Assembly: GCA_031835245.1 (NCBI GenBank)
Contig: JAVKOQ010000084.1
Location: 1 to 64,000, forward strand
Direction of reading: 5' to 3'
DNA from: Balamuthia mandrillaris
Lineage: Eukaryota > Discosea > Longamoebia > Balamuthiidae
DNA: 64,000 bases
Positions within the stretch are counted from its first letter, which is position 1. Each line of letters opens with the position of its first letter. Of this stretch, positions 1-11,674 are shown piece after piece. The notes beneath the pieces are model-generated. The model was not told the origin of the DNA. It worked only from the letters and a program-made list of their open reading frames with translations, and searched no databases. Position numbers and translations under genes: made by a program.

Positions 1-131
1 AAACGCAACCCAACCCATAAATAGTCTTGCTCTCTTTACGCTTAATGCAGTCACACCTTTTTTTTTTTGGATCTGTACAAACAATAAGAATCCAGCCCAC
101 GCCAAGAAAAAGGAGAGAAGAAGCACGTGTG

Positions 132-1432
132 CTAAAGGGCTCCCTTGCTGGTCCCTCTTTTGCTTTCCTTCTTCCGCTTTTTCTTAAGCTGCTTAGGCAC
201 CATGCCAGCGTTACCACTGCTTGGCACTGAAACATCACTGCTAGGATCAATATCACTAGACTCTGACTCTTTTTGAGAGTGCTTATCCTCTGATTGTAGT
301 CGCTGCTCGTTCTTGCTGCTGACAACGACCACACTCTCTACCACTGTTGTGACCTTTTTCTTCTTCTTCTTCCTCTTAGTCGTCGTCTTGGTAATAATCT
401 TCTGAGTTGTTGGTGTTGATGTAGCTACCGCTTCTTTGGAGCTTTTGTCTTGAACAGCCTTCTCCAGCTTCTCGTCTCCCTTTTTGCTTGTCAACTCTGC
501 GTCAACGCTCTTTACAGAGAGGATACTTTCAGTTTCCTGTTCTTTACCTTTGACGGTAGTAGGCTGCTTGGTCTCCTCCTTGGCGATCGCTGTTTCCGTA
601 ACGGTTTTCTTTGCTTTGCCACTCTGCTTCTTGTGCTCTTTTGTAGCTTCTTTCTCCTTCCCCTTACCATCGTCAACGCCTCCGTATACCTTTTGTGTCT
701 CCTGCTTAGTTCGGTCCTTGGTTTCTTCGTTATCACTGGAGCTGGAGCTTGCTTGACTGATGGCTTTGCGTTCCTTCTTTTCTGCCATCTCTTCTTCGGA
801 GCTATACATAAATGCCTTGCGTGCTGACCTTCTGTCTTTTTTATGCCTCGGAGGTTTGCTTCTTGTTGGGGAAGGGCACACATGGCCAAACATGTACTCT
901 TTAAAGCGCGAGGCATACAATTTTGGATGTACCGCAGATATGGAATCCTGTAATGTTCTTGTTCAATATGGGGAAGAGGAGGAAAGAGAAAAGGGGAAGA
1001 GAGTTACCCCATCATATCGAAGGGCTTTAAAAGTGTGTTCCACTCTTTTCCGAATATTGTAGGGCTGTAAGATGTCAATAATTCCCATAAAATAGATTTC
1101 GTTGGCGGGATTGTTATTTTTGTCTGTCGACTGAAAGCCGCCTTGGTCTTGCGTAAACTTTGTGATGTGATGCCTACCAACAAGGAAACACCTGAGTTAC
1201 AACTGAAAAGAATATCTATCACTCCAGAAACGTACTTGTATTCATCCTCGCTATCTGTCGACCAATAATCGCTATCGCTATAACCAAAAGTTGTGGCTCC
1301 AATCTCCTCTTCCGCTTTTGGAAGATACACCATCGAAAGACTCAATCTCCGGTCTACCATTTGAGCAGCCCGGCGGTCGTGTATTCCCAGTAACAGGCTG
1401 TAGTCCATTATACCCAATCTTTCCAATAACTT

Positions 1433-1467
<35 letters not shown>

Positions 1468-3357
1468 GACGGTAAACAGACAACGGCGTTGAAAATAAAC
1501 GAAGCACAGGAACGTACGTACATCTACATCTTTGGTTACTTGGTCTATAAACAGAGCTTCCTTGTCTGGTCCTAAATATATTTTTTTATTTAGGCGGTCA
1601 AAGTCTTGATCTTTCATCACAACGTTTGGGTCATTCTTAATTTTTTCTTCAGGCGTCACGCGACCAACGCTCGATCCCTATGCCAAACCACAAAGAAATG
1701 GTCGATTAATCATAAGAAGAAAAAAAACTGTGGTTTTTTGCAAACCTTCAAGTCAAAACGATAACTGATCTCAAGGTTCTGAGCAAAAATGTTGCCCATA
1801 ATAATGAAGTAATGTTTGCGGTCCTTATGAGGAGTAACTCTATGAAAGCCAAAGAACCTCGCCAACAACGAATCTGGATTGTTCATTATGTGCTATGTGG
1901 TGAAAAAGAAAGGGTAAGAAAGGATTCCATGGAAAGCAAGTAGGGTAATACACTACCTCGTAGTAATGAGGCAAAATTGCTTTGAGAAACTTGGACTCTC
2001 CTTTGGTGATAGTCTTCAACATGAACCTGAGATCGTACGAGAAATAAAAGAATTGCCCACTTTGTCCTGGTGATACCAACTCAGAAAGAACATAGTCCCC
2101 AGTTAAAGATACCTTTTATGTGAGCCAGTAAGCGAAAAAATGGTGACAGTTGAGAGCGAGAGAACGAGAGAGAGAGAGAGGGAGAGAGAGAGAGAGAGGG
2201 AGGATTGAAGGCAAGGGGTTAGTACCAGGTAATCCGCAGAGTCAATGCCAAAATGTTCTCGCAAGCGACGAAAGACTACGGGTGAGTAGTCAGTGAACTT
2301 GAAGTCTCGCTGAGAGTGAGCAGGAGTAGGCATGGGTCCTGCCGAGCTACCAGAACTCGGAAACTTGAGATTGGTTTTTGTTCGAAACTCGTAGGGCTTT
2401 ACTTCTGTATGGCGCAGAGCTCTTGCAGAGACACGAGACACTGTAACACGAATGCCCAATAACATATCACATACAAGTTCGTAGCTTTGTGTCTCTTTTG
2501 TGACAAGCTTTCCGATCCTTGGACGATGGAACTGTTGAGGTTATCAGGTCAGCGACAACAAGAGGAGAATTGAAGCGGTGAAAATGAGAAGAGGAGAATG
2601 AAGAGAAAGAGAACAAAGTGGAGGGAGTGTTGACCTTTCGCTTTTCCTTGACCAGCTTGCGTCTTTCCTTTCGCAGTTGCTTCCTCTGGAAACGTTCTTG
2701 TTGGGACAGCTCCTTTTTCTCTTTCTTGTATTCTTTCTTTTCTCCAGGAGTAAGTGTTCTCTTGAATTCCTTCTCCTTTTCTTTCCATTCTCTTTTGACC
2801 TTCTTGTATTCTTTCTTTTCCTCGTGGCCCATTCCTTTGATCTTCTTAGGCTTCTTTCCAAGGGTGTCTGCGATCAATGAACCCGCTTTCTTGCTGTCCG
2901 TATCGTCATCTGCTCCTCCATCTTCTTCCTCCTCTGTATAAGAGGTAGAGGAGGAGAAAGAAGAGGAAGACTCGTCCTCTTCATCACTCAAGTCAGCCCT
3001 TTCATGGGGGTCGCTGCTGTGCTCTACTTTGTCTTTGCCTTTGTCTTGCTTCAACTGTCCTCCTTCTTCAGCAGTTGACTGGTCGCTCGTTCCTTGGCCT
3101 TCCTCATCGTCCGAGGAGGAGCGGCCTGTGGCTGCAGCCTCTTTTTCTTCTCAGGAATAGGAGAGCAAGCATGAAAATGCATGAGCAAACAAAAAGAGGG
3201 AGAAGGCGGTCGAGAGGAGGGAGGAGATCCAGGAGAGGGTCAACCCTCAAAAATTAGCGAGAGCTTACTTACCTATGTGAGAAGGCTTGTCCTTGGCTGG
3301 GGCTGAAACACCAGAGTCTGTCTCAACATCCGTGGAGGAAGACGATGAAGTGCTCAT
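132..3357 (-). CDS. Phosphatidylinositol-4-phosphate 5-kinase (PIP5K/PIPK family)
   Basis: Predicted to phosphorylate PI4P to PI(4,5)P2 at membranes. Exons read in order from the ATG at 3357. A Ser/Glu/Lys-rich, highly charged N-terminal region (about 200 residues, with repeated KKEYKK-type segments) is followed by a complete PIPK catalytic core. Visible landmarks are SYELVCDMLLGIRVTVSR (about 2490-2420), FKFTDYSPVVFRRLREHFGI (about 2290), MLKTITKGESKFLKAILPHY (about 2000), GIMDYSLLLGIHD (about 1400), EIYFMGIIDILQPYNIRKR (about 1090) and ISAVHPKLYASRF (about 930). The C-terminal tail is Lys/Ser-rich and ends in a KKKRKK cluster that could bind acidic lipid or act as a nuclear signal (inference). 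At least seven introns are present; two hold (CT)n on the sense strand. The splice GATGGG/GTAACT to CAG/GATTCC (about 1009 to 947) preserves frame. The family call is secure; PIP5K rather than PIP4K is less so. Confidence 0.9.
1435..1463. repeat. (AG)n microsatellite in PIP5K intron
   Basis: Pure AG dinucleotide run on the plus strand, hence CT on the sense strand of the minus-strand PIP5K gene. It lies inside an intron. A second run with G interruptions sits at about 2169-2205 in another intron of the same gene. Confidence 0.9.
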
Positions 3358-4008
3358 CGTTTGCGTTGCTTGTTAGTAGTCGTCAGGGAAAGTGGCTTTT
3401 TGTTTGTGTTTCTGGCAACAGCACAGTGGGAAGCAGCACAACAGGCAACGCAACCAACCGCCTGCCACTGGCAAGAGTGAGTTGTTGCTTCCTCCTCTCG
3501 GCGTGGCCGCTCTGGCCCCCCTTCTTCTTTCAGGGATTTCTGTTTTCTTTTCAACTATAAATAAAGGACTAACGCGCAATGGTAGGGTTTGACAGTGGTC
3601 CTTGTCGACACTAATTTTCCCCCGCTGAGAGTAGCGGGGAAGCGTAGGGACTTTTTTGCTGCCCTTTTTTCCCTCGCCATTTCTTTTCAGTCTAATAATA
3701 AAAAGGACGCAAGGCCTCTGCTGTCCATTCCTGCGCAACTGCTAACCTCCATAAAACGTACTTTTGCCTCTCAATCGCCCTGCAACGGCCGCAAAGAGAG
3801 CAGACCACAGAGAACACAGAGAGCAGTGGCGGACACCAAAACAACACACGGAATAATAAATACAAAAGAATGGTCGTTGTTCTCCATCAAGAAAATAAGA
3901 AAAGGGGCAGTGTGCACAGCATCAATACTCCAAAAACTGCTCTGGGCTGTGTGTTGCTCTTTGGGCGGCCACACTCCGCAGGGAGAGGTGCACTAGCAGC
4001 AGAGAGGA
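3358..4008. other. Intergenic region between TKL kinase 3' end and PIP5K 5' end
   Basis: Both flanking genes are on the minus strand, so this holds the TKL kinase 3' UTR and the PIP5K promoter and 5' UTR. Apart from the dispersed repeat copy I see only short chance ORFs. Confidence 0.6.
3572..3692. repeat. Dispersed ~120 bp repeat, copy 1 (upstream of PIP5K)
   Basis: This segment aligns end to end with 43000-43119, with about 14 differences by hand count (close to 88% identity). It contains a perfect 6 bp stem with an 8-base loop (CCCCGC/GCGGGG); the stem is identical in both copies while the loop differs. It starts with ACGCGCAATGG and ends in a pyrimidine stretch and CAG. It lies about 215-335 bp upstream of the PIP5K ATG. 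Function is unknown; it could be a structured RNA, a shared promoter module or an old mobile-element fragment. Confidence 0.75.
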
Positions 4009-4500
4009 TCAGTCGTGGACCCGCACATTGGAAAAACCAGCCAGCTCGTTCAAATGTTCCCTCATAAGAGGCTGCCTCATGGACTCTGTTCTGCTGAGAT
4101 AACTTCGTCTTTCCTTAGGTTTGGCAGCGTTTTCAGGAATTGTTCTTAGCGCATTCCACTCCTCCTTCTTGGTTGTTTCGTACAATTGTTCGAGGGCGTT
4201 AAGTTCGGAAAGGACCTCGGAGCACTCGGGTCTCTCCTCTGGAACGGGGTGCCAGCACTTTCGAATGAGGTCGGCGATCTCAGTTGGCATGTTATCCGGT
4301 ACCGTTGGTCTTAGCTGGCTCTTGGCGGTCTTGATGATGACCGCGAAGCCAAGTGTCAGCTGTGGAAACTCGCTGTAAGGTTTTTGATACTTGCCAGTAA
4401 GACACCTCACAAAAAACTCCCATAGAATTATCCCTATACTGTTTGGCGAAGTGTAAGAAACAACCAACAAGAGAGAGAGAGAGAGCGAGAGAGATAGAGA

Positions 4501-4532
<32 letters not shown>

Positions 4533-5775
4533 GGATAACAAACCTATATACATCAGATTTTGTTGTGAACTTGGTCTTAAAGTAGATTTCGGGTGCACAA
4601 TAGGCATATGTGCCCCTAAGCTTGCCCAACGTCGATGCATCCTCCTTTTCCACTCTACTTGCTCCAAAATCGCAAACCTTTATGCTCCAATCTTGATCCA
4701 ACTATCGTTTTTTAAACGAGAGATTAATACGCATGTAACTTAAGCCCGAGTTGTGGGGTAGAGGGAGGAGAGAACCAGCAAGTTTGGAGTCTTAAGGTCT
4801 CTGTGGAAGATGGGTGGATCGTTGTTGTGTAACGCCTGAATTGCAAGGACCATCTCGTGAGCCCACTGTTTTTACATGGAGAAAGAGTAATTCCACCAAA
4901 TATTAGACAAGAGTACCACAAGAAAGAGAATAAAGCGAGAAGGGCTGTCAAGGATCAGTTCAAAAGACGCCACTATTTAAATGAGTGGTATCCAGTGGTA
5001 GTTATCCTTTTGTGCTTTTGGCACGAGATAAAAAAGTTCCGTCTGAAACTACGGAGAAGTGACAACCGGTGCTATCGTGTCTTCACATAACAAACACAAA
5101 CACAAACAAAACAAAAACAAAACACAAACACAAACACACAAACCTTGAAACATCGGCCCCAAGTAATGTCCATAGTTTCATCTTGGAGTACGTCATACAA
5201 GCTTCCCCGAGAGCAATAGTCCACCACAATACAAACTTGGGGCTCAAGACAGCTTCCATAAAAGCGTAAAATATATGGAGAGCTCACTTTGCTGCAACAT
5301 ATGTCAAAATAAAGAAACGCCTTTCAGCAAAACCACCACGCAGGACTTTAAATAAAAGGAGGGCAAGCAAGAACAGAGGAGATAGATAGAGTTACCTCAT
5401 AATCTCGCACTCATGTTCAAAGTCACGAATAGCTCGCGCATCTGATCCATCTCCCTCGAACTTGTGCTGTTTGAAAGAAAGAAAATAAAATAGAAATACA
5501 AAAAAAAAAAAAGAAACAAGTCTTAAAGCCCGCAACAACAACACCCAACAAACATGATCACCAACCTTCAATATTTTAATAGCCACTTCTTTGCCCTGGT
5601 AAAGCCCTGAACGCAGAATAATTGTGTGAGTGGTCAGAACTTGTTAGAGAACAAGGCAAGAAAGCAAGCCAGCACCTTTGTAGACTTTGGCGCTTGCCCC
5701 TGCCCCCAGTTTATCGGTGAAGGTGAGGGCGGCCGGGTCGATTTTCCACTCGTTGCGGTGGCGTGGGCTGTGCAT
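4009..5775 (-). CDS. Tyrosine-kinase-like (TKL) protein kinase
   Basis: A compact kinase domain with almost nothing before it. The start at 5775 gives about 22 residues before the glycine loop LGAGASAKVYKG (exon 1). The next exons give EVAIKIL (ATP-binding Lys), then SSPYILRFYGSC and VVDYCSRGSLYDVL, the catalytic loop HRDLKTPNLL (about 4790), DFGASRVEKEDAS and GTYAYCAPE, and the C-lobe segment RKCWHPVPEERPECSEVLSE. All catalytic residues are present (Lys, HRD, DFG, APE). The pattern fits TKL/MAPKKK-like amoebozoan kinases. The C-terminus extends about 70 residues past the kinase with Arg/Ser-rich sequence. Several introns are short; one (about 5085-5145) is mostly GT-rich on the sense strand and another (4471-4528) is (CT)n. 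No regulatory domain is visible, so substrate and pathway cannot be assigned. Confidence 0.88.
4471..4528. repeat. (GA)n microsatellite in TKL kinase intron
   Basis: GA run with a few interruptions on plus, which is CT on the sense strand of the minus gene. It sits between the exon ending at SDVYR and the exon starting GIILWEFF. Confidence 0.9.
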
Positions 5776-6153
5776 GGCGGGCAAAACAACAACAACAACA
5801 ACAAACGTTGAAGGCAAGGAACTGGCTCTCCTCTTCTCCTTCCCTCCAAACCCAAAGAAAAAAAAAAAGGGAAAGATCTTCCTCTTTCCTCTCTCCTTCT
5901 GTCGGCAGCAGCCTGATAATAATAAACAGCAAAACCTTTTTTTTTTTTTTTGTTTTGGTTGGGATAAAACCCTCTCTCACCCAACGGCCGTGTGGCCGTG
6001 GTGACACACGTAATTAAGTTTCGGTAATATCTCGGGTCGTCATTATTGGCCCGTCACGCTTGAGGAGTGGCGCTTTTGGACTCAGAAAAATCTTTGGTGG
6101 GGCTCTTCTTCTCTCTCAACTTTTCACCGCAAACCGCCAACACAATAATCCAA

Positions 6154-6811
6154 ATGTGGCGACCCACCATCACAAGGAGCTGCACGACCAGAGCAGCAGG
6201 AGCGTCGGTTCGATGCACGCTCAGTGGGGCACCTCGCCTCCTTTTCAGCACCACCGCTCGAGATTTGGGCACTGGAGCAACGGGCTCGCAGCACCCGAAG
6301 AAACCACAACACGGCGAGAGGTTGGATGAGCCTTCAGCAGAAGTGCAAGCAGGAACAGGTTTTTGCTGCACACCATAAAATAGTGGTAGTCTAACGTTCA
6401 CGCCCTGACTGCAACGTGAAAAACAGGCGAGGAGGCAGAAAGACAACAGGCCGCCGAAGAGATAGCCCATCTGTTGCGTACCCGCTCACAAAGAGAACCA
6501 GTGCACCAAGGTCCCTATTTCCAAGACGTGGCCAAGGAACTAAAAGAGTACGCCCGAAGGTATTCTTGCACCGCTCTCCCTACAGTCATTCGTGAAAGTG
6601 TAATGCTCACCCTACCCCAATGCTGTTTGTTATTTTCAGAGAAGGAGAAGCGTTGAAGTCCGAAGAACCGACCGAGCAATACGAAAAGGCGCAATGGGAG
6701 ATACACCAAGTATTAGCGCGAGTTCGTGAAAAGCACATCAAGAAGGCGGGCTCTTCTTCTTCCGCTTCAAGCAAAGGCACTGTTATAAACGTGGATGCCA
6801 ACCGCCGATGA
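6154..6811 (+). CDS. Small predicted mitochondrial protein, unknown function
   Basis: Three exons can be joined in frame: 6154-6358 (MWRPTITRSC... with RLLFSTTARDLGTG, an Arg/Ser-rich segment typical of a mitochondrial presequence), an exon starting after CAG at about 6427 (GEEAERQQAAEEIAHLLRT... then EPVHQGPYFQDVAKELKEYA), and an exon after the acceptor near 6641 (GEALKSEEPTEQYEKAQWEI, ending VINVDANRR and stop). The product is about 140 residues, helical and charged after the leader. The second junction is ambiguous by a few bases. I do not recognise the family. The long minus-strand ORF at 6054-6470 lies over exons 1-2 and is treated as a shadow. Confidence 0.6.
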
Positions 6812-7574
6812 TACGAGAAAAAGACAGAGAAAGAGGAAACAGAACAGAAAGTGAAAAGAGACAGAGAACACGATTGCACAGAAAGAGCTTTGATAATAGG
6901 CAAGAGAGAACGGAAAGGAGAGAAAAAGGAAAAGAGGACAAGAAAAAGAGACCAGAGAAAGAGAGCAACGGGGGAAGGGAAAGAGAAATGAAGAGAAATA
7001 AAGTAATGAGAGGAGAAAGGGATAGAGGACCAGAAGACAAAGAACAAGACATAAAAAGGCGAAGGCTATCACAGAGAAATAGAAACAACAAACAGAAAAG
7101 AGGAGTAAGGAAATGATTCTGACTTTATAAATACAATGGATGATGACAGTAAGAAGCGTTGGTGGTGGTGATAACAAAAACAAAGAAAAAATCAAAAAGG
7201 CAGCAGGAGCAAGAACGAACAGAAGAGGAGAGTAATGCTTCTGCGATCGACTTTTCCTTCTGGCGGAGGTCTTGGTGGCGGCGGAGGTGGCAGCTGCCAC
7301 CACAATCCGCATGCAAGCAATACCAAGACCAACGCCAATAAAAAATTAAAAAAAAACTAATAGAATAAATAAACATGGTTATAGTACGAGGGCAGTGGAC
7401 AGACTGGTGTGATTACGGCCAGTCAAATACGATGCGGGGTGGGCGTCGCTACGGAAATGTTGTTATGGTCGATGTGGTGTCGCTGTTCATGTTGTTGTTG
7501 TTGTTGTTGATAAATGTACATATGTACCGGAAGAAATGTCCCATGAGCGCAACTTCCAAACCGCTTGATGAGTC
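6812..7574. other. Convergent 3' region, purine-rich
   Basis: This stretch lies between the stop of the small plus-strand gene and the stop of the minus-strand RFX-like gene. It is GA-rich at 6810-7115 and holds AATAAA-type sites near 7363-7375 and a GTT-rich run near 7493-7510. No convincing gene was found. Confidence 0.5.
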
Positions 7575-9403
7575 TCACAAAAGAAGCTCTTCCATCCACG
7601 AGGGGGGAGCAGTGCTGCTAGTTGTGGTGGCAGTTGCGGTGGTTGTTGTGGTAGAGGACGCTGCGGCGGAGATGGAGGCGCTGTGCTCCACAAGGCCATT
7701 GCAGGAGCAATTTCCCTCGAGACAGCATATCCAACCAGTTTCACATCCGGAAGAAGAATGCAGGGGATTGCAGCCCATTGTTTCATTGGAGGAAGTAGGA
7801 GCAAGGTAGAGCATGTCAGGAACATTCATGTGAAGGAGATTCTGCTCCACAGCGTGAGGGTAAGAAGAATAAGCCACGGAAGGGTGGTGGTTGGAGGACA
7901 CTATCGAAGGGAAGAGAGGCAAACAGGAGTCCTCTGCCATAAATTTCCTCTGGTAGGACTCTTCTCCGAATTCCTCCTTGACAGGTAATAGTGCTTGAAG
8001 GCTTGTCATCGCGTGGTGGTCGTTGACTCCGTGAAACTCAAAGGGCTTCATCTCCATATCCATGCCACCAACGGTGCCACGTCTTTCTCTTTTCTTTGGG
8101 CGGGCGTCTTCGTCCTCACTCTCGCAACCATCAAAATCCTCGCCAATGGTCAGGTCCGGCAGACTTTCCCGTGGGCGTGAATGCTTGGTGGCGAAGGGCA
8201 TCTCTCCAGTCTGAGATAGGGGTATAAAGGAGCTAGCAGCCGCATGGTATACTGGTTTTTGGGCGTCCACGGATGACGCCACCGGTTTTGCGGGTGGGTG
8301 GGTGCTGCTGGCATTGCTGGGCCTTCTGCCTCTCCTATTGCGTTGCATAGGACCGTGAGAGATGTCCATGTTGGCCAGGTTCACTTGGTTCGGATCCAGG
8401 CCTAGAACCAAGTTAGAAAAGAGAGGAGGAGGGATGAAGAAAAGAGAAAGAATACATACCGTATTTAGAGTACGGGAAGTTGACGTTATCCAAATACCAG
8501 GGTACGACTGGCTCAGCAGACTCGTGGCTGACGGGATGCGAGAGACCAGTGGCCCTCTGGTCCCGATCGGAGGGACAAAGAAGAGAGGCAACGGCAGTAG
8601 TTGTGGCGCTGGAGTTGACTCGAACAAAGGGTACGTCATTTCCACAACCAGACGGAGTGGGGTGGGCAGCGGAAAAGCCGAATGATGGCGTGCTTGACAT
8701 TCCCAACGAAGAAGTTGCCAAAGATCCAAACAGGTGGTCATCTGCGAAAGGCACTGTAGAGTCGCTGTCCGTCCAGAAGGGAGAACGGGTTGCAGCGGAG
8801 GGGGAAGAAGGAGAGGAGGAAGTGGAGGAGGCAGGAGAGGGAGAAGGCGAGGAAGAAGGCGAGGACGAATCAGCAGTTGCCGGAGAACCAAAGGGGGAAC
8901 TGCTTCCTCGTAGCTCAATAGCGTGGGGTTTGCAATAGTAGGCATTGTGCGCGTTGTGATCCATGTCACGAAGAGATTCGGGAGCGTCGGAACCGTACTG
9001 ACTGCTCTCAGCACCATCCCTTCGTTTCAAGTGTAAGTAGAAATGCCTCAAGCGGTACTTGTCCTTCTTCCTGCAAGTCTCTCTCTCCGGGAAGGCAGCA
9101 TGGAGTAAACGGCCAAAAGCAGCGGAGGAAGTAGGGCGGATTCCCTTTTGTTTGCAAGCTCGTTTGTAGTGATTGTAGACGTCCTTCTTCTCCAGCAAAG
9201 GAGCATGACCCGGAGAGATCACATAGTTGTCCTTCAGCCTGCAGAAAAACACGATTACAAAGGTGCGAGGTCAGTGTTGTGCCCTTCTTGTTGTTTGCCC
9301 CCAAGTTTGCTGGAAACTTCACAAGGGCTGCTCGAGGATAGAAAATTACGAACCAGTCAACGACGCCCTCAATCCTTAGTTTCTTAGCTTCTACTGTCTC
9401 CAT
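7575..9403 (-). CDS. RFX-like winged-helix transcription factor
   Basis: Joining the exon that starts at ATG 9403 to the next one (donor GTTCGTAA, acceptor CAG at about 9243) gives the uninterrupted segment VVDWLKDNYVISPGHAPL. It continues with KKDVYNHYKRACKQKGI, SSAAFGRLLHAAFPE and RLRHFYLHLKRR. This matches the RFX DNA-binding domain order (W-L-x-D-N-Y, Y-N-H-Y, A-x-F-G-K/R-L, and the terminal Tyr-rich strand) at about residues 16-90. The rest of the protein is Ser/Pro/Thr-rich and disordered, with an acidic patch (DFDGCESEDEDARPKKRERR) that may be a nuclear signal. An intron lies at about 8403-8460. RFX proteins in fungi and animals bind X-box DNA; targets here are unknown. The residues replacing the usual RRLG-type stretch are divergent, so DNA specificity may differ. 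Confidence 0.72.
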
Positions 9404-10435
9404 GTTGGTTGTGTGTTGTTGCAGAGAGGAAGTGGCACGACAGTAAAACAAAAAAATATTCACAGTGTTGTGGAATAGCAGAAGGTTGCGGTAACTGTGG
9501 GGAAAAAAAGAGAAAGAAACAAAATAAAAGAAACAAAAATAAAATTCTACAAGAGCATAAACGAAGTGGATGGGCTCACAAAATTCCACAACTATGCTTC
9601 GATGCGCGTTAAACGGTGCTACTCGCTTGTCAAGCTTACCTCCGTTTAACTGGCTTTGTTGGTTATTATTATTATTATTTTTTTTTTGCCTTTGGAAACC
9701 AAAAAGGATTGTCAAAAAAATAACTGTGACGGGAATAAAATGTGATGAACTGCCAAAGGAGCACTTCAAAAAGAAGAAGGAAGAAAGAAGAAAGGAGCGT
9801 ACGCTTTTCTCCCTTTGACAATCCAAATTAAAACCGACAGGGGTAGAGGGTTCCGCCGTTACTTAAAAAACAAAAATAAAATAAGTAACACGTTTGACAG
9901 GTTTTACCGGCGTTCATTCAAGTGGCCACTCTCACCAAATTAGCGCAAAGCGTACAACCTGCGTCAAGCTTCCTGACAAGCGTACTACAACTCTTCGACA
10001 AGGTTCGTTCAGGATCTTGGCGAGTGGAACTTCAGAAGTGCTGGCCAGGCCAATGGCGGACATTCCGGTGCGATCGGAGCTTACCTTAAACTCCAAAAAT
10101 GGTTGGGCTGAGTTGTACCTCCAATGAGAAACAGAATGACCCGGCGAACATTCGGGGAGGAAACAGACAAGTTTAAAAGAAAATGTCAACAGCAAAGGGT
10201 CACAGACGGAAATTGCCAATTCGGAGGGTGAAGCGTTTTAACCGCACGTGATACTTTCCGCAGGCCAGTATCACAACCATAAAAAGTAATGTTTGAGATG
10301 ACGTCAGAAATTTTAACACAAATTTCTGCAGGAAACTTCACTCAGAAATTTCAGATGGGTACGCCGACGTGGACCCTACTGCATCTCATCGCAGCCCTAA
10401 CCTAGCCTAACCAACCAAAGAAAGGAAGCGCAAAG
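9404..10435. other. Divergent intergenic region with putative promoters
   Basis: This 1.0 kb region lies between the 5' ends of the minus-strand RFX-like gene and the plus-strand DUF778 gene. Visible items are an ATT triplet run (about 9663-9678), a palindromic CRE-like TGACGTCA (10299-10306) and a CTAACCTAGCCTAACC stretch just before the DUF778 start. No supported ORF. Confidence 0.5.
10299..10306. promoter_or_regulatory. CRE-like palindrome TGACGTCA
   Basis: Perfect 8 bp palindrome identical to the bZIP/CREB consensus, 130 bp before the DUF778 start codon. A single short site; functional meaning is inference. Confidence 0.3.
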
Positions 10436-11674
10436 ATGGAGGACAACCAACTAAACCCCAGATTCGTTTCCTCTGCAACACTCGGCACCGCCGGTGGCGT
10501 GGCATCGACAGGAAAGACCCTTTTGTCAACAAGTTCTTCTTCCGACTCTGACGAAGAACTGGACGCTAAGCTCCCGCAAATTGATCGGAAAAGAGATTAC
10601 TTTCCTCTGTGCATTGTTTGGTGCCCACTACCAGTTCTAAGGTGCTTCTTTCCTCCTTTTTGTCCTTTTTTCTTTATCCGTCCTAACCAAGGAAAACTTA
10701 CATGGTTGGCACAGTTGGATCTGTCCCTTTATAGGGCACTTGGGTATCGTAACCTCCAAAGGGGTCATCCATGACTTTGCGGGGCCTTACCACGTCAATG
10801 TAGTTTAATCCCATGCCCTTCTACTTCTCCACCCTTTTCATTTTACCACTCATCCCCTCTTTTCCTTTTGTTGGTGTTTGCATGCAGAGAAGCGAGCAAA
10901 GCCTGATATTCGGCCGTGCCACGAAGTACGTTTGTTGGCTTTATGGAGGTGGTGGGGTTTGGGGTGCCATGTTGGATATCCTCCAACTCCTTCCCTTAAA
11001 GGTACTACAGAGTGCAGTTGAAAGACCTGAAGGCACTCTCCCGGATAGACAGCAAGCGAACTAAAATGCGGAAATGGGATGCCACTATAGAGAACGCCTC
11101 GGAGAAGTATGACGAGCTAATGGTCAGTACACAGCTTCTCCCTATTTAACTCCTTTCTGCTAACTTGGCATATAGCACAATCTCATATGGTAGGCATTGC
11201 CAATGCTCTCTGGTTAAGGCTGTGGCCTCCCACGTTGTGTTGTTGTGTTGTGTTGTGTCCTATGATAGCCGGTATGTATGTGTTTATTGTTCTGACAGAG
11301 CCACGCTACGGATTTGTCTACAGTAATAATTGCCATAGTCACGTTGCCTATGTGTTGAACAAGCTCAAATTCAAGAACATAACATCCTGGAATACTCTCT
11401 TTCTCATAATCTTTCTCATGTTTAGCGGTAGATCAGTAAGGTATTTTCTCCCGCCATCATCCCCTTCTTCCTTGCAGCCACGTTCTTGTGGTCCCTTTTA
11501 GTTTCTTATCGTTACTCATATCAATTTCTACCCTCCTTGCTTCTCTTGCAATATGATACCAAACTGACGGCAACTCGCCTACACAGCTTGCCTCGATTCC
11601 TCAAGACATATGTACCGTTCGTTGTGTGCCTCTCCCTTGTGCTTGTGCCCGCTTTATTGGTTCTGCTACTTTAG
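10436..11674 (+). CDS. TMEM222/RTE1 family (DUF778) membrane protein
   Basis: Exon 1 starts at ATG 10436 with an acidic Ser-rich N-terminus (SSSSDSDEELDAK) and runs into DYFPLCIVWCPLPVL. Later exons give PFIGHLGIVTSKGVIHDFAG (about 10728-10785), SEQSLIFGRATKYV (about 10890), YYRVQLKDLKALSRI (about 11005), NNCHSHVAYVLNKLKFKN and ITSWNTLFLIIFLMF (about 11325-11425), and a last exon ending in a hydrophobic segment VPFVVCLSLVLVPALLVLLL. The conserved GH(M/L)GI-T-S-GVIHDFAGPY and NNCHSHVA cores are the family signature. In plants RTE1 acts at Golgi/ER on the ethylene receptor; the animal TMEM222 role is poorly defined. Several introns; frames change at each, so the exact ends are approximate. Confidence 0.85.

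Noticed and set aside
3589..3996. 135-residue plus-strand ORF covering dispersed repeat copy 1
   Set aside because: The homologous copy 2 has indels and a stop in this frame, so the repeat is not conserved as coding.
6054..6470. 138-residue minus-strand ORF with a signal-like N-terminus
   Set aside because: The plus strand here joins in frame into a better protein with GT-AG introns, and no continuation of the minus ORF was seen.
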